Position numbers and translations under genes: made by a program
Notes under the pieces: generated by a model
Seen by the model: only the letters and a program-made list of their open reading frames with translations
What the model was told of the DNA's origin: nothing
The model's database searches: none
IMG/VR virus record: IMGVR_UViG_3300046000_005653
Span: 1-28,741 of that record
Strand: one strand, 5' to 3'
Length of the DNA stretch: 28,741 nt
Source of the DNA: a virus
Shown here: one piece after another, positions 1 to 8,318 of the stretch
How the letters are laid out: the number at the start of each line of letters is the position of its first letter
How positions within the stretch are numbered: position 1 is the stretch's first letter

Positions 1-115
1 GGAGAAGGGCGCGAGGTTTCTGCGTTTCCAATATTTCAGACCTAAAAGACAAAAAGTCCTGTGCCTTTATGATTACCATAAGCCTTTCCCGTTGACCCAT
101 TGCCCAATATTACCC

Positions 116-778
116 ATGAACGCAACACGCCACGCAGAAATCTACGGAGTCAACACAGTCCAAATCAGTCGCTGGAAGGCAGTAGGCTTAAGAGCCGGAT
201 TCCCCTGCCCTTTGGACTTCCCTGAGAAAATGCCGGAATGGTGGGAACGGTGCAGGCAAGCTGGAGAGTGGACTAAGAGTTGTCCAACCAAGATCCTTGT
301 TGCCGCCGGTAAAGTCCAAGCAGTCATCAACTCCAATTCCGGGGCAGAAAGCACTCCGATGGATTTTAGCAAGCAGGCAACGAAGTCTCGCGGATATGCC
401 GAAACGCTTGAACTGGCAGAGCGCAACGTCACTGCGGTTCAGGTCATATTCGACCAAGCCTTGCTGGACGGAAACGATACTGTTCTGATCGGATTGCAAA
501 AGACCCTTAATGACGCAGTTGATTCTCATCGTGCTTTAATGAGAGACCGTGGAAAGATTCAAGCTGAAGCCGGTGAGACCCTGCCGAAGCACGAGGTAAG
601 GAGTTCCCTACTTGAACTTCATGCAAATATCGCCCGCCAGTTCAGGCAAGGCATCAAGGCGGCATTCACATCAATTGAGACGGCAACGGAAACACGGGAG
701 CAGTGGGGTGTATTTGCTGACGAGCTTGTAGACCGGATATGCACCAAACTGAGTGAATCCAAGTTTGCTGCGGAATAA
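116..778 (+). CDS. Putative terminase small subunit
   Basis: This 220-residue protein lies directly upstream of the large terminase, the usual place of the small subunit, which recognises the phage packaging site and recruits the large subunit. Residues 5-25 look like a helix-turn-helix (a YGVNTVQISRW core), followed by a Trp/Pro-rich stretch (PEKMPEWWERC) like that after the winged helix of Nu1-type subunits. The middle and C-terminal parts are helical and charged, as expected for an oligomerisation region. I chose the ATG at 116 over a TTG at 92 because the HTH begins there and the eight extra residues look unstructured. No Shine-Dalgarno is seen. The function rests on position and the HTH, not on a recognised family match. 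Confidence 0.6.
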   Translation: MNATRHAEIYGVNTVQISRWKAVGLRAGFPCPLDFPEKMPEWWERCRQAGEWTKSCPTKILVAAGKVQAVINSNSGAESTPMDFSKQATKSRGYAETLELAERNVTAVQVIFDQALLDGNDTVLIGLQKTLNDAVDSHRALMRDRGKIQAEAGETLPKHEVRSSLLELHANIARQFRQGIKAAFTSIETATETREQWGVFADELVDRICTKLSESKFAAE

Positions 779-796
779 TCTCAACCAAGCCATTTA

Positions 797-2731
797 ATGT
801 CCACCCGCGACTTCTTAGCCGAAACACTTACTCAGTTTTACCAACCCCGCGAAACCCGTCCAATCGGCGACTGGGCTTACGAGAACATCGTGCTGGAAGG
901 GGCTGAGAACAGGATGTATGCCGGAACCCCTTACGATGTCCGGCTCACCAGTTACAACGCTGTCGTATTCGACTTCCTGCAAGACCCTTCCGACCGGGAA
1001 TTGATTATCCTCAAGAGTTCCCAGATCGGACTGACCCTCGCCGTCTTTATCGGGTTGGCATGGACAACCAAATTCAACCCCGGCAACCTACTCTACGTAG
1101 CCAGGGATGTCCTGTCTGTGCGGGAACTCGGCAAGCAACGGCTTACTCCGATTATGTGCCAAGTCTCACCGGAGTTTGCGGATGAGATTGGAGACAGGGA
1201 CCAGACGATTCAGGTAAAAAAGATCAACGGAGTCACGATGCGGCTTATCGGAGCGCAATCCGCGTCTGGATTCATCAGTTTCCCATGCAGTATTGCCGCC
1301 TTAGACGAAACAGAGGTCCATGGCGAACTGGATGAGGGGTCAACAATTGCCCTTACTCGCGCCCGGTTTAAGGGAGACTCCGATTACAAGATGATTGTCT
1401 TTAGTAAGGCTCAAGACAGTCCGATTTACGATACAGACAAGGTTACAAAACGCCAGAAACTGATCAGCGGACAGGGAACCCGGACCTGTGATGAGTTCTA
1501 TTCAGGCACCCAAGAGACCCTGCACGTTCCTTGCCCGCACTGCGATCATTACCAACCATTGGAATGGGGTCAGATGAAGTTGCCGCCAGAAGCAATCATC
1601 TCGGCGCCTGGGGTTTTGCCGGTGGAATACGACAGCGAGAAAGTCCTTCGCTTAACATATTACGAATGTGTCTCTTGTCATGGAAAGATTCTGGACTCCC
1701 ACAAAAGGAGGATTGTGCCGCTTGGTAAATGGGTGCCAGCCGCGCCGGAGCAAAGAAAAGGTCCATACAAAACGGCTCATCCAAAACGAAGATCCGTTCA
1801 AATATCAGATCTCTACGTTCACATCTTTGATAACGTCCAATGGGGAAAACTGATGGTCATGTGGCTTGAGGCACAGGGGGACGACGAAAAGCTGGATGCC
1901 TTTTACAACGACTTTCTGGGACTTCCTCGCCCCGAACGTAAATCAGCAGGTAAAGTCGAACTGGCAAAAATCGACCGTCTTATATCTGATTACCCCCGGC
2001 TCCAATGCTACGACTCGGGCCGACGCTGGCAAGGCGCACAAGTCCCGCTCACCTTCGACCCCTTGTTCATTGGCATCACCATCGACAAGCAAGACGGTTA
2101 TTTGAAATATGTAATTAGCGCATTCATGGCGAACGGAGAACCGCACATTCTGGATTACGGAGTGCTGGCAAACGAAGACGACATAACCTTCCTGCTCCAG
2201 AATTTCATAGTAAAATCCAAATCAGGCGATGATTATCGGATTTACTGCGGACTGTTCGATTCGGGGTTCCGCCGGTCCAAGGTCATTGAATACTGCTGGG
2301 AGATTCGCGGCTTGATTCCATACTTCGCGCCAGCCCGTGGGGTTCAGCGGGTGCAGTCGAGGGCATCGATCTGGGTGACGGAGGATAAGAGCATTCCGAA
2401 CGCGGCAGTATCTATCGTAAACTTTGACTCTCAGGCGTGGGAAGATGACCTATACAGGCGCAGAATCATTGAGTTTGATCCGAAAAAGCCTAAACGGCGT
2501 TATCCTCGGATTCATTTACCTCTGGACGTTTGTGATGATTTTAAGTCTGAGTTATCTAACGCGCATCAAGTCGAGGAGACAATCAAGGGAAGGCAACTAG
2601 GCACATGGATCTGGCAAAAGGCAAAGCATCACGAAAGCAATGACTATGCTGACTGTGTAAAAATGGCTTTACTTTTGTGGGTTCTGCACGCCCCGGATGA
2701 TGCTCCAGATGAGCCTGTAGCGGAGGATTGA
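797..2731 (+). CDS. Terminase large subunit, GpA family
   Basis: This is the packaging motor: an ATPase that drives DNA into the prohead and a nuclease that cuts the concatemer. Its 644 residues match the usual length of the lambda gpA family. An atypical Walker A (KSSQIGLT, residues 73-80) is followed by a Walker B (IAALDETEV, about 167-175). A CPHC (246-249) and CVSC (291-294) pair forms the zinc-binding insert of GpA proteins. The C-terminal RNase H-like nuclease shows acidic residues at D430 (GITIDK), D488 (LFDSG) and about D616-D619 (SNDYAD). It follows the small-subunit candidate by 18 bases and precedes the head-tail joining position and portal. The family call is firm. Whether the DNA ends are cos or headful cannot be read from this window. 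Confidence 0.95.
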   Translation: MSTRDFLAETLTQFYQPRETRPIGDWAYENIVLEGAENRMYAGTPYDVRLTSYNAVVFDFLQDPSDRELIILKSSQIGLTLAVFIGLAWTTKFNPGNLLYVARDVLSVRELGKQRLTPIMCQVSPEFADEIGDRDQTIQVKKINGVTMRLIGAQSASGFISFPCSIAALDETEVHGELDEGSTIALTRARFKGDSDYKMIVFSKAQDSPIYDTDKVTKRQKLISGQGTRTCDEFYSGTQETLHVPCPHCDHYQPLEWGQMKLPPEAIISAPGVLPVEYDSEKVLRLTYYECVSCHGKILDSHKRRIVPLGKWVPAAPEQRKGPYKTAHPKRRSVQISDLYVHIFDNVQWGKLMVMWLEAQGDDEKLDAFYNDFLGLPRPERKSAGKVELAKIDRLISDYPRLQCYDSGRRWQGAQVPLTFDPLFIGITIDKQDGYLKYVISAFMANGEPHILDYGVLANEDDITFLLQNFIVKSKSGDDYRIYCGLFDSGFRRSKVIEYCWEIRGLIPYFAPARGVQRVQSRASIWVTEDKSIPNAAVSIVNFDSQAWEDDLYRRRIIEFDPKKPKRRYPRIHLPLDVCDDFKSELSNAHQVEETIKGRQLGTWIWQKAKHHESNDYADCVKMALLLWVLHAPDDAPDEPVAED

Positions 2732-2746
2732 CTCGCCCCATAGAAT

Positions 2747-3058
2747 ATGAGAGAAAGTATCGTTCCGGCCATTGTGGCGTCATTTTCACGCCGTCATACG
2801 CTGGCAGAGCTTGATACCGCAATCGCTCAACTTGCGGAGGCATTCCTGACCTCGCAATTCAGCAATATTTCGGTTTTAGGCATGAGCACCGGCCAAAATG
2901 GAGACCGGGCAGATCTGATCCTCCAGACTCTTGAAGCCGCCCGTCAAATGAAGGTTGAGGCAGATCCCACAACCGGAGACGCGGCGGCAGCAATCGCTTT
3001 GGATGCCAAGACTCCACTCGGGGTCAATTTTGATTTTAGTCCACGCCAAATCGAATAA
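2747..3058 (+). CDS. Hypothetical protein in gpW head-tail joining position
   Basis: A 103-residue protein lies between large terminase and portal, where lambda carries gpW. The N-terminal part (residues 5-40) is helical and amphipathic, followed by an Ala-rich helical region and a short polar tail. I cannot find a definite gpW signature, so the joining role is inferred from synteny and size only. The start has no Shine-Dalgarno, and the gene ends two bases before the portal ATG, suggesting translational coupling. Confidence 0.6.
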   Translation: MRESIVPAIVASFSRRHTLAELDTAIAQLAEAFLTSQFSNISVLGMSTGQNGDRADLILQTLEAARQMKVEADPTTGDAAAAIALDAKTPLGVNFDFSPRQIE

Positions 3059-3060
3059 GT

Positions 3061-4587
3061 ATGTCCAAGCGCAAACGCCCAAAATCACTTCCGGCTCAAT
3101 CTGGGGGCATTGAAGCTCCGGTCTCCTACGGCTACGGGAGCGGAGGAAGCTCTGGTTCCGGCTACACTGCCGCAGACCAGTCCACCGGCAGAGGCTATGT
3201 ATTTTTCCCTAACATAGACAGCAAAACCAATGTCTCGCAGTATGTGCGTAGCGAAGTATCACGCAAAGCCCGATGGCTTGAAGCAAACGTCGGTCTCGCC
3301 CGTCATTTCGCCAACACTTTGCCGCGCATGGCGGGACCACTTATCCCGCAACCAGCCACATCGGACACAGAGTGGAACAAGATCGCCCTAGAGTATTTCA
3401 ACCGCACCCAGGGTAGCCGACTCGTCCACGATCAAGGCGGAATGGAGAACTTCAGCACCCGGCAGAAGACCATCCTTAAACGCGGCTTGGTCGATGGGGA
3501 TTGCTTCATCGGACTGACCACCACCACAACCGGAACGGCCCGGACGGTATTCTACGAAGCTCCACAAGTAGGAAGCGGAACCAAGCAAACCACGCAAGAC
3601 GGATGGTTTGATGGAGTCCAGACCGACCGCTATGGAAAGAAGCAAGCCTACAGCATCCTTGAGCCGGGCAACTATAGCCGGGAAGCGCAAGTCATCCGCG
3701 CCGACAAGATCCTGCATTGCGGTCGGTTTGAATCTCCTCAGTCCCCTCGCGGCCTGACCGGATTTATCCACGCCATCAACAATATGCTGGATCTGCGGGA
3801 GATCGATAACGATACGAAGCGAGGCATCAAGGCCGGGAACATCGTTGGCTTCTACGTTACGAATCAGATCTTGAACAACATTGATGCTGCTCCTGCCGCC
3901 GGTAAATACAACACCAAGCCAGACTATCGCGCCATCAATACTGCGACCGTAGCGGACCCCAAGCCGATCAAGTTTGAGGCACTTACGGAGGGAGGGGGCG
4001 CAATGCTCACGCTCAATCAAGGGCAGGATCTTAAGACGGTCAATGATTCCCGCCCGCATCAGAACCAGATGGATTTCAAGTCCTATCTTGTTCACGATAT
4101 TGCCGCCGGGTTCTCCATGCCGGTAGAATCAATGTGGTCGATCAGCGGAATCTCTGGTCCTGCCGTCCGGTTTATCATGAGAATGGCAGAGAAGACCCTT
4201 AAAGAGATGCGGTCCAATCTGATTGAGCAGTTCTGCCAGCCGTATTGGGTTTATGCCATTGCCCTCGCCCAGAAATCTGGCGCAATCCCATACTGCAAAG
4301 ACACCAACTGGTGGAAATGCTCATGGATCGCCCCAAGCGCCCTGACGATTGATGCCGGTCGGGATTCTCTCTCTGGCATGAAGGAACTGCGCGAAGGCGG
4401 CACTACTTATCAGGACTGGTATGGTGAGGACGGGGACGACTGGCGCAAGCAGTTTGAGCAAAGGGGTCTTGAATTAGCTTACGGTCAAGAGATCGAGACC
4501 CGCCTTGGACTTCGCGCGGGATCATTCTTTGGCAAGGAAGATAAGATTCCACCACCCGATCCAGACAAATCACAAAGTGTGTCCTAA
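3061..4587 (+). CDS. Portal protein, lambda gpB family
   Basis: The portal forms the dodecameric ring at one capsid vertex, the channel for DNA entry and exit and the docking site for terminase and neck. At 508 residues it fits the lambda portal family. Typical features are the N-terminal NVGLARHFANTLPRM region, the GGMENFSTRQKTILKRGLVD block with DGDCFIGL (about residues 120-150), and the conserved SMPVESMW / GPAVRFIMRMAEKT helix region near residues 350-375. Its neighbours (GpA terminase upstream, S49 protease downstream) repeat the lambda A-W-B-C order. Its last four residues and stop codon are read from a tandem 12-base repeat (4573-4596) that recurs 3 kb downstream. Confidence 0.93.
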   Translation: MSKRKRPKSLPAQSGGIEAPVSYGYGSGGSSGSGYTAADQSTGRGYVFFPNIDSKTNVSQYVRSEVSRKARWLEANVGLARHFANTLPRMAGPLIPQPATSDTEWNKIALEYFNRTQGSRLVHDQGGMENFSTRQKTILKRGLVDGDCFIGLTTTTTGTARTVFYEAPQVGSGTKQTTQDGWFDGVQTDRYGKKQAYSILEPGNYSREAQVIRADKILHCGRFESPQSPRGLTGFIHAINNMLDLREIDNDTKRGIKAGNIVGFYVTNQILNNIDAAPAAGKYNTKPDYRAINTATVADPKPIKFEALTEGGGAMLTLNQGQDLKTVNDSRPHQNQMDFKSYLVHDIAAGFSMPVESMWSISGISGPAVRFIMRMAEKTLKEMRSNLIEQFCQPYWVYAIALAQKSGAIPYCKDTNWWKCSWIAPSALTIDAGRDSLSGMKELREGGTTYQDWYGEDGDDWRKQFEQRGLELAYGQEIETRLGLRAGSFFGKEDKIPPPDPDKSQSVS

Positions 4588-4597
4588 AGTGTGTCCT
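4573..4597 (+). repeat. Tandem 12-bp repeat, copy A (TAAAGTGTGTCC x2)
   Basis: Two units of TAAAGTGTGTCC stand head to tail. The first begins with C instead of T (CAA AGT GTG TCC), so the portal frame reads through it and stops at the TAA that opens the second unit. The same double unit occurs at 7621-7645, again supplying a stop codon. It lies 24 bases before the next start codon. Confidence 0.85.
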
Positions 4598-4620
4598 TCC
4601 CTGAAAACATTCTGTAAAAT

Positions 4621-5484
4621 ATGATTCTTTCCTCCGCAATTCACGCAAGGGCACCATGGGCAATCATGCCGGATATGCTTACCCAGTCGCTGGCCGCACT
4701 ATCTGCCGCCCGCCCGCCCAAAAAGCCAATGTATCGCAGCGATGACGACGAGTGCGACATGGCAGAGGATTGGACGCTGGCAGAACGGCATAATTCTGCT
4801 CGCTTGATGATTCAGCGAGTCGGTTCCAGCACTGCCGTCCTTCAGATCCGGGGAATGATCCTTAAGGACTGCCCATTTATGTATTGGGTCTGTGGATATG
4901 CGACTCCCCTTATCCTGCTGGATGCTGCCTTGGATATGGTTGCCGAAGGAGGGTTCACTTCGCTTATCTTGGATTTCAATAGCCCCGGCGGTTCCGTCCT
5001 CGGGCTGCAAGAAACCGCTTCCAGAATCAAGTCGCTTCAGACGCAAGGGGTGCATACAACAGCTTATGCGTCGATCATGTGCGCCAGTGCTGCCTATTAC
5101 ATAGCGTCGGCCTGCCAAGAGATCTTCGCCGCCCCTTCCGCCATTGTTGGCAGTATTGGCACTTACTCGGTTTTCATGGATTGGTCAAAGGCGGCTGAGA
5201 TGTCCGGGTTAAGCTACAAGGTATTCGTAGCCCGCGATGCCCCGCTTAAAGCCGCCGGAGCAGATGGAACGCTGACTCAAGCCCAAGCTGATGAGATGCA
5301 GCGGCACGTTGATGAAGCCGATTCCTTGTTCCAAGCGCAACTCAAGGGATCAAGAAGGAAGCTCAATCTGGAGGAGGCATCAACGGGCGCTTGGTGGGAC
5401 GCCAGATCAGCACCTCGCGGAATGGTGGACGACGCTAGTCTGTTTCATAGTTTGGATGATCTTTTGGCCGTTCTTGCTGCTTGA
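4621..5484 (+). CDS. S49-family prohead protease (SppA/ClpP-like), lambda gpC type
   Basis: This is a serine protease of the SppA fold that acts inside the prohead, usually degrading scaffold or trimming head proteins. Within 287 residues the family hallmarks appear in order: the oxyanion-type SPGGSV turn (121-126), nucleophile S156 in CASAAYYIAS, the AIVGSIGTY segment (174-182), and the general base K210 in DAPLKAAG of the Ser-Lys dyad. It is shorter than lambda gpC because no scaffold domain is fused to its C-terminus. The coiled-coil gene that follows may provide that function separately. The start could also be the ATG at 4666, as the first 15 residues are not needed for the fold. Confidence 0.9.
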   Translation: MILSSAIHARAPWAIMPDMLTQSLAALSAARPPKKPMYRSDDDECDMAEDWTLAERHNSARLMIQRVGSSTAVLQIRGMILKDCPFMYWVCGYATPLILLDAALDMVAEGGFTSLILDFNSPGGSVLGLQETASRIKSLQTQGVHTTAYASIMCASAAYYIASACQEIFAAPSAIVGSIGTYSVFMDWSKAAEMSGLSYKVFVARDAPLKAAGADGTLTQAQADEMQRHVDEADSLFQAQLKGSRRKLNLEEASTGAWWDARSAPRGMVDDASLFHSLDDLLAVLAA

Positions 5485-5500
5485 CAGTGAGGGAAAGGGC

Positions 5501-5989
5501 ATGGCAACCGCCCAAGAAACACCCATTCCCGCCCCATCCGCTGGCCTTGTTGCCCGGATTGCTGCCCATCTCGGTCTAACCGCACCCGTTGAGGCTGTTC
5601 CGGTTGATGCTTCTGTTGAACTGGCGGATCTCCAGTCCAAGTTTGATTCGCTCCAAGCCGGGTTTGATGCTGCTACTCTTAATGCATTGGATCTGACCAA
5701 CAAGGTAACGGCCCTGACCGGCGAACTGGAAGTCGCCAACGCAACCCTCGCCGCCATCGAAGCCTTGGTCCCGAACTGCACCACTTCCGATCCAGCCGCC
5801 GCCATTCAAGCCGCAGTCGTCCGCCAGTCGGTCGAAACCGTTGCTGCCAGCGGATTCAAAGTCGATGAAGCCCCTGCCGTCGATGCGACCGCCGCCGACG
5901 ACAAAAGCCTCTCCCGCGCCGATTTCGCTAAACTCACCCCGCAACAACAATCCGATTTCTCAAAGTCGGGCGGAAAGCTGACCGAATAA
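5501..5989 (+). CDS. Putative capsid scaffold / head accessory protein
   Basis: A 162-residue acidic, Ala-rich protein lies between protease and major capsid gene, the usual site of a scaffold or decoration gene. A heptad-like coiled coil runs over about residues 45-95 (blocks ELADLQSKFDSLQ and LTNKVTALTGELEVANATL). A conserved-looking C-terminal tail follows (LSRADFAKLTPQQQSDFSKS, then GGKLTE), of a type seen at the ends of proteins just upstream of capsid genes. The frame is open upstream to 5291 inside the protease gene, but the ATG at 5501, preceded by GAGGGAAAGGG, is the sensible start. The scaffold role is inferred from position, coiled coil and composition. Confidence 0.65.
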   Translation: MATAQETPIPAPSAGLVARIAAHLGLTAPVEAVPVDASVELADLQSKFDSLQAGFDAATLNALDLTNKVTALTGELEVANATLAAIEALVPNCTTSDPAAAIQAAVVRQSVETVAASGFKVDEAPAVDATAADDKSLSRADFAKLTPQQQSDFSKSGGKLTE

Positions 5990-6009
5990 ACCCTCTCACA
6001 TAAAAAACC

Positions 6010-7155
6010 ATGGCCAATACGCTTACCAACCTGATTCCGATCGCTTATCGCGCTCTGGATGTTGTCTCCCGCGAACTGACCGGATTGATTTCCGCCGTCA
6101 ACGTGGACGCCGCCGCCGATACCATCGCCCAGGGGCAGACGATTTATTCGCCTGTTGTTCCTAGTGGTAATGCCATCGGTAATATCACCCCAGCCATGAC
6201 CGTCACGGCTGCGAACGACATCACCTACGGGACCAAATCCCTTGTGGTTGATAACTTCAAGGTCTCCGGTTTCAACTGGACGGGTGAAGAAGAGTTCGGC
6301 ATCAACTCCGGCGTTCGGATGGAAAACCTGATGCGCGACCAACTCGCCCAAGAGTTCCGCAAGCACATCAACGCCATGGAATTGGCCCTTTGCACCGCTG
6401 CTAAAAACGGTGCTTCCCGCGCCATCGGAACCACTGCCGGAACCGCCCCTATCCTCGCCGACATCGCCGGGGCCAAGAAGATCCTCGACGACAACGGCGC
6501 TCCAGCATCTGACCGTTCCGTGATCCTTGATACCACTGCTGGCGTTGCCTTCCGCAATATTGGAAACCTGTTCAAGGTCAATGAATCCGGTGATTCCAAC
6601 CTCCTCCGCAATGGTGTTCTCGGTAGCCTCTATGGGTTTGATGTCCGTGAGTCCGCCGGTATCCAGCCCGTCACCAAAGGCGGCATGGCCAGCGCCCTGA
6701 TCAACGGCGGTAACATCGCAGTCGGATCGACCGTCCTGACCTTTGATACCGGCACCGTCAACACCACTGGTTTTGCCGCCGGAGACATCATCACAATCGG
6801 AACTGACGCCAACAAGTATGTGGTTGAAGTCGGATCTACCGCTACCGCCGGAACCATCACCATCGCCGCTCCCGGCCTGCGTGTAGCTACTGCCGATAAT
6901 ACCGCAATCACCGTATTTGGAACCAGCACCCGCAACATCGCCCTTAGCCGGAACGCGATCACCCTCGCCACCCGTCTGCCTAAGTTCCAAGCCAACGACA
7001 TGGCCGCAGACCGCATGGTCATCACTGATCCAAACACCGGCATCAGCTTTGAGCTTTGCATGTGGCCTGGTCAGCGCATGGTGAAATACGAAGTCGCCAT
7101 TGCATATGGCATGACTGTGATCAAGCCGGAGCATCTTGCAGTAATCATCGGCTAA
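6010..7155 (+). CDS. Major capsid protein, P22 coat-like family
   Basis: The 381-residue shell protein has an HK97-type fold. The opening (MANTLTNLIPIAYRALDVVS, continuing RELTGLISAVN) and the following beta-rich segment (QGQTIYSPVVPSG) are characteristic of a group annotated as the P22 phage major capsid family. Further support comes from the helix with conserved acidic and aromatic residues (FNWTGEEEFGINSG, about residues 89-102), a mid-protein beta insertion (about 235-300, Gly/Thr-rich, AAGDIITIG and GTITIAAPG) and the C-terminal QRMVKYEVAIAYGMTVIKPE. It follows protease and scaffold candidate and is closed by two hairpins including a strong terminator. A long ORF on the opposite strand across this gene is a composition shadow. 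Confidence 0.88.
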   Translation: MANTLTNLIPIAYRALDVVSRELTGLISAVNVDAAADTIAQGQTIYSPVVPSGNAIGNITPAMTVTAANDITYGTKSLVVDNFKVSGFNWTGEEEFGINSGVRMENLMRDQLAQEFRKHINAMELALCTAAKNGASRAIGTTAGTAPILADIAGAKKILDDNGAPASDRSVILDTTAGVAFRNIGNLFKVNESGDSNLLRNGVLGSLYGFDVRESAGIQPVTKGGMASALINGGNIAVGSTVLTFDTGTVNTTGFAAGDIITIGTDANKYVVEVGSTATAGTITIAAPGLRVATADNTAITVFGTSTRNIALSRNAITLATRLPKFQANDMAADRMVITDPNTGISFELCMWPGQRMVKYEVAIAYGMTVIKPEHLAVIIG

Positions 7156-7161
7156 CACTTC

Positions 7162-7209
7162 GCGGGAGGGGAGTAACCTTTAGTAAAGGGTGTAACTCCC
7201 TTCCCCCGC
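7162..7209 (+). other. Long inverted repeat after capsid gene
   Basis: GCGGGAGGGGAGT (7162-7174) pairs with 7195-7209 with small bulges, and an inner CCTTT/AAAGG pair continues the stem. It begins 6 bases after the capsid stop and lies just upstream of the intrinsic terminator, so it may protect the 3' end of capsid mRNA. That role is inferred. Confidence 0.6.
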
Positions 7210-7219
7210 ACCAATCGCC

Positions 7220-7257
7220 GCCCCGGCTCGGACTTACCGGGCCGGGGCTTTCTTGTT
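7220..7257 (+). terminator. Intrinsic terminator after major capsid gene
   Basis: A 12-bp stem, GCCCCGGCTCGG (7220-7231) with CCGGGCCGGGGC (7237-7248), has one T-G wobble, a 5-base loop and then TTTCTTGTT. The wobble suits RNA from the + strand. It lies between the capsid gene and the next start codon at 7261. Confidence 0.85.
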
Positions 7258-7260
7258 ACC

Positions 7261-7623
7261 ATGGACCTACTCAAAAGAACAATCGCAAGTCGGTTTACTG
7301 GAGCCTTGGCAATCGCGGCAGGGACGTTTACGGCTTGGTTTCCATCTGGATCAGTTGAGGTTGCGGTAAATTGCTTAGGCAGCACTGCAACCAAGGATGA
7401 TGTTCAGATGCCAATGGGCGGGTTCCTGCACCGACCCAAAGAGGAAGTAACTATCCAAGTTAAGCTGACCGATATGCCGGGTGGAATTGCTCCGACCGTA
7501 TCCAGCCGGTTCTTTGCTGGGACAAGCGCAACCAGAAACGCCGCAATCTCCTATCAGGTCGAATCCGTCAAGAACATGAGCCATCTTGCCAACTGGATTG
7601 AGATCAAAGGAAGCCGTTCTTAA
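7261..7623 (+). CDS. Hypothetical head-tail region protein
   Basis: A 120-residue protein, the first gene after the capsid terminator. It is beta-rich in composition with an N-terminal amphipathic segment containing an Ala-rich stretch (GALAIAAGTFTAWFPSG). Residues 55-80 (GFLHRPKEEVTIQVKLTDMP) look like part of a beta domain. I recognise no family. The location, before a minor-tail-type gene and a tail-terminator candidate, suggests a head completion or neck protein. Its stop codon is the TAA of the tandem 12-base repeat at 7621-7645. Confidence 0.6.
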   Translation: MDLLKRTIASRFTGALAIAAGTFTAWFPSGSVEVAVNCLGSTATKDDVQMPMGGFLHRPKEEVTIQVKLTDMPGGIAPTVSSRFFAGTSATRNAAISYQVESVKNMSHLANWIEIKGSRS

Positions 7624-7645
7624 AGTGTGTCCTAAAGTGTGTCCT
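7621..7645 (+). repeat. Tandem 12-bp repeat, copy B (TAAAGTGTGTCC x2)
   Basis: Two perfect units of TAAAGTGTGTCC occupy 7621-7632 and 7633-7644, identical to copy A at 4573-4597 except for one base in the first unit of copy A. The first TAA is the stop codon of the upstream gene. The next ATG is at 7661. Confidence 0.88.
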
Positions 7646-7660
7646 GCCTGATAAAACAAA

Positions 7661-8317
7661 ATGGAAAATCTCCTTATCGTTCAGGAAAACTTCTCTGAGA
7701 CCGTTGCTCGTTACGTGTCGCGGGAGATGTCTCTTGGGAAAGATCCTCGCCGGACGATGGAGCGATTGATGGGTAACTGGGTGGTGAATGCGTTGGTCGC
7801 AACTAGGCGAGCAGATAAAAATGCAATCCGGGGTCACTGGACCAGTCCCTTCACCAAAAGGGGCACACGGCCACCTAGAACTCGTAAAGCAAGATCCAAA
7901 AAGGCGCATGAAATGGCCGAAACTCAAGCCTTGGTTTATATCCGGTTTATAAACTACCAAGGAGTCGCCAAAGCTTTGCCTTATGCTGAACTACTGAAAC
8001 TGGCAAGAACCTTCGTCTCCCGCCGCGTCTTCTCCGGCGGCATCCACCGGGCAGGCTATATGCCAGCCATTCGCGTCCTGCGCCAGAAAGCAGGAGATCG
8101 TCCTCCTCGCTACAAGAATGAACCCGGCACAGAACCCCAATGGACAATGACGCCGGATCAGATGTCGATTGAGGTAACCAACTTCGCCAACATTATTGCA
8201 GAACTTGCCCCAAACGCCTTTGAAAATGGAGCAACTAAACTGCAAGGGCATCTCGCATCATACCTCACCAACGACATTATAAACGGTATGCAAAAAGCTG
8301 GACTGAACGCCAAATAG
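7661..8317 (+). CDS. Hypothetical neck / minor tail protein
   Basis: A 218-residue protein with a basic central region (TRRADKNAIRGHWTSPFTKR, then a run rich in Arg and Lys around residues 66-85) and mixed alpha/beta composition. The size, basic character and position two genes after the capsid protein are like HK97 gp10-type neck or minor tail proteins, but no diagnostic motif is visible and I do not assign a family. It ends one base before the next ATG, so the two are probably co-translated. Confidence 0.65.
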   Translation: MENLLIVQENFSETVARYVSREMSLGKDPRRTMERLMGNWVVNALVATRRADKNAIRGHWTSPFTKRGTRPPRTRKARSKKAHEMAETQALVYIRFINYQGVAKALPYAELLKLARTFVSRRVFSGGIHRAGYMPAIRVLRQKAGDRPPRYKNEPGTEPQWTMTPDQMSIEVTNFANIIAELAPNAFENGATKLQGHLASYLTNDIINGMQKAGLNAK

Positions 8318-8318
8318 T

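Noticed and set aside
92-115. TTG start that would lengthen the small terminase by eight residues
   Set aside because: The HTH starts right after the ATG at 116 and the extra residues match no pattern.
5806-7158. A 450-codon open frame on the - strand opposite the capsid gene
   Set aside because: It lies wholly over the well-recognised capsid and scaffold genes, has Gly/Asp-rich low-quality composition typical of a codon shadow, and all other genes are on the + strand.
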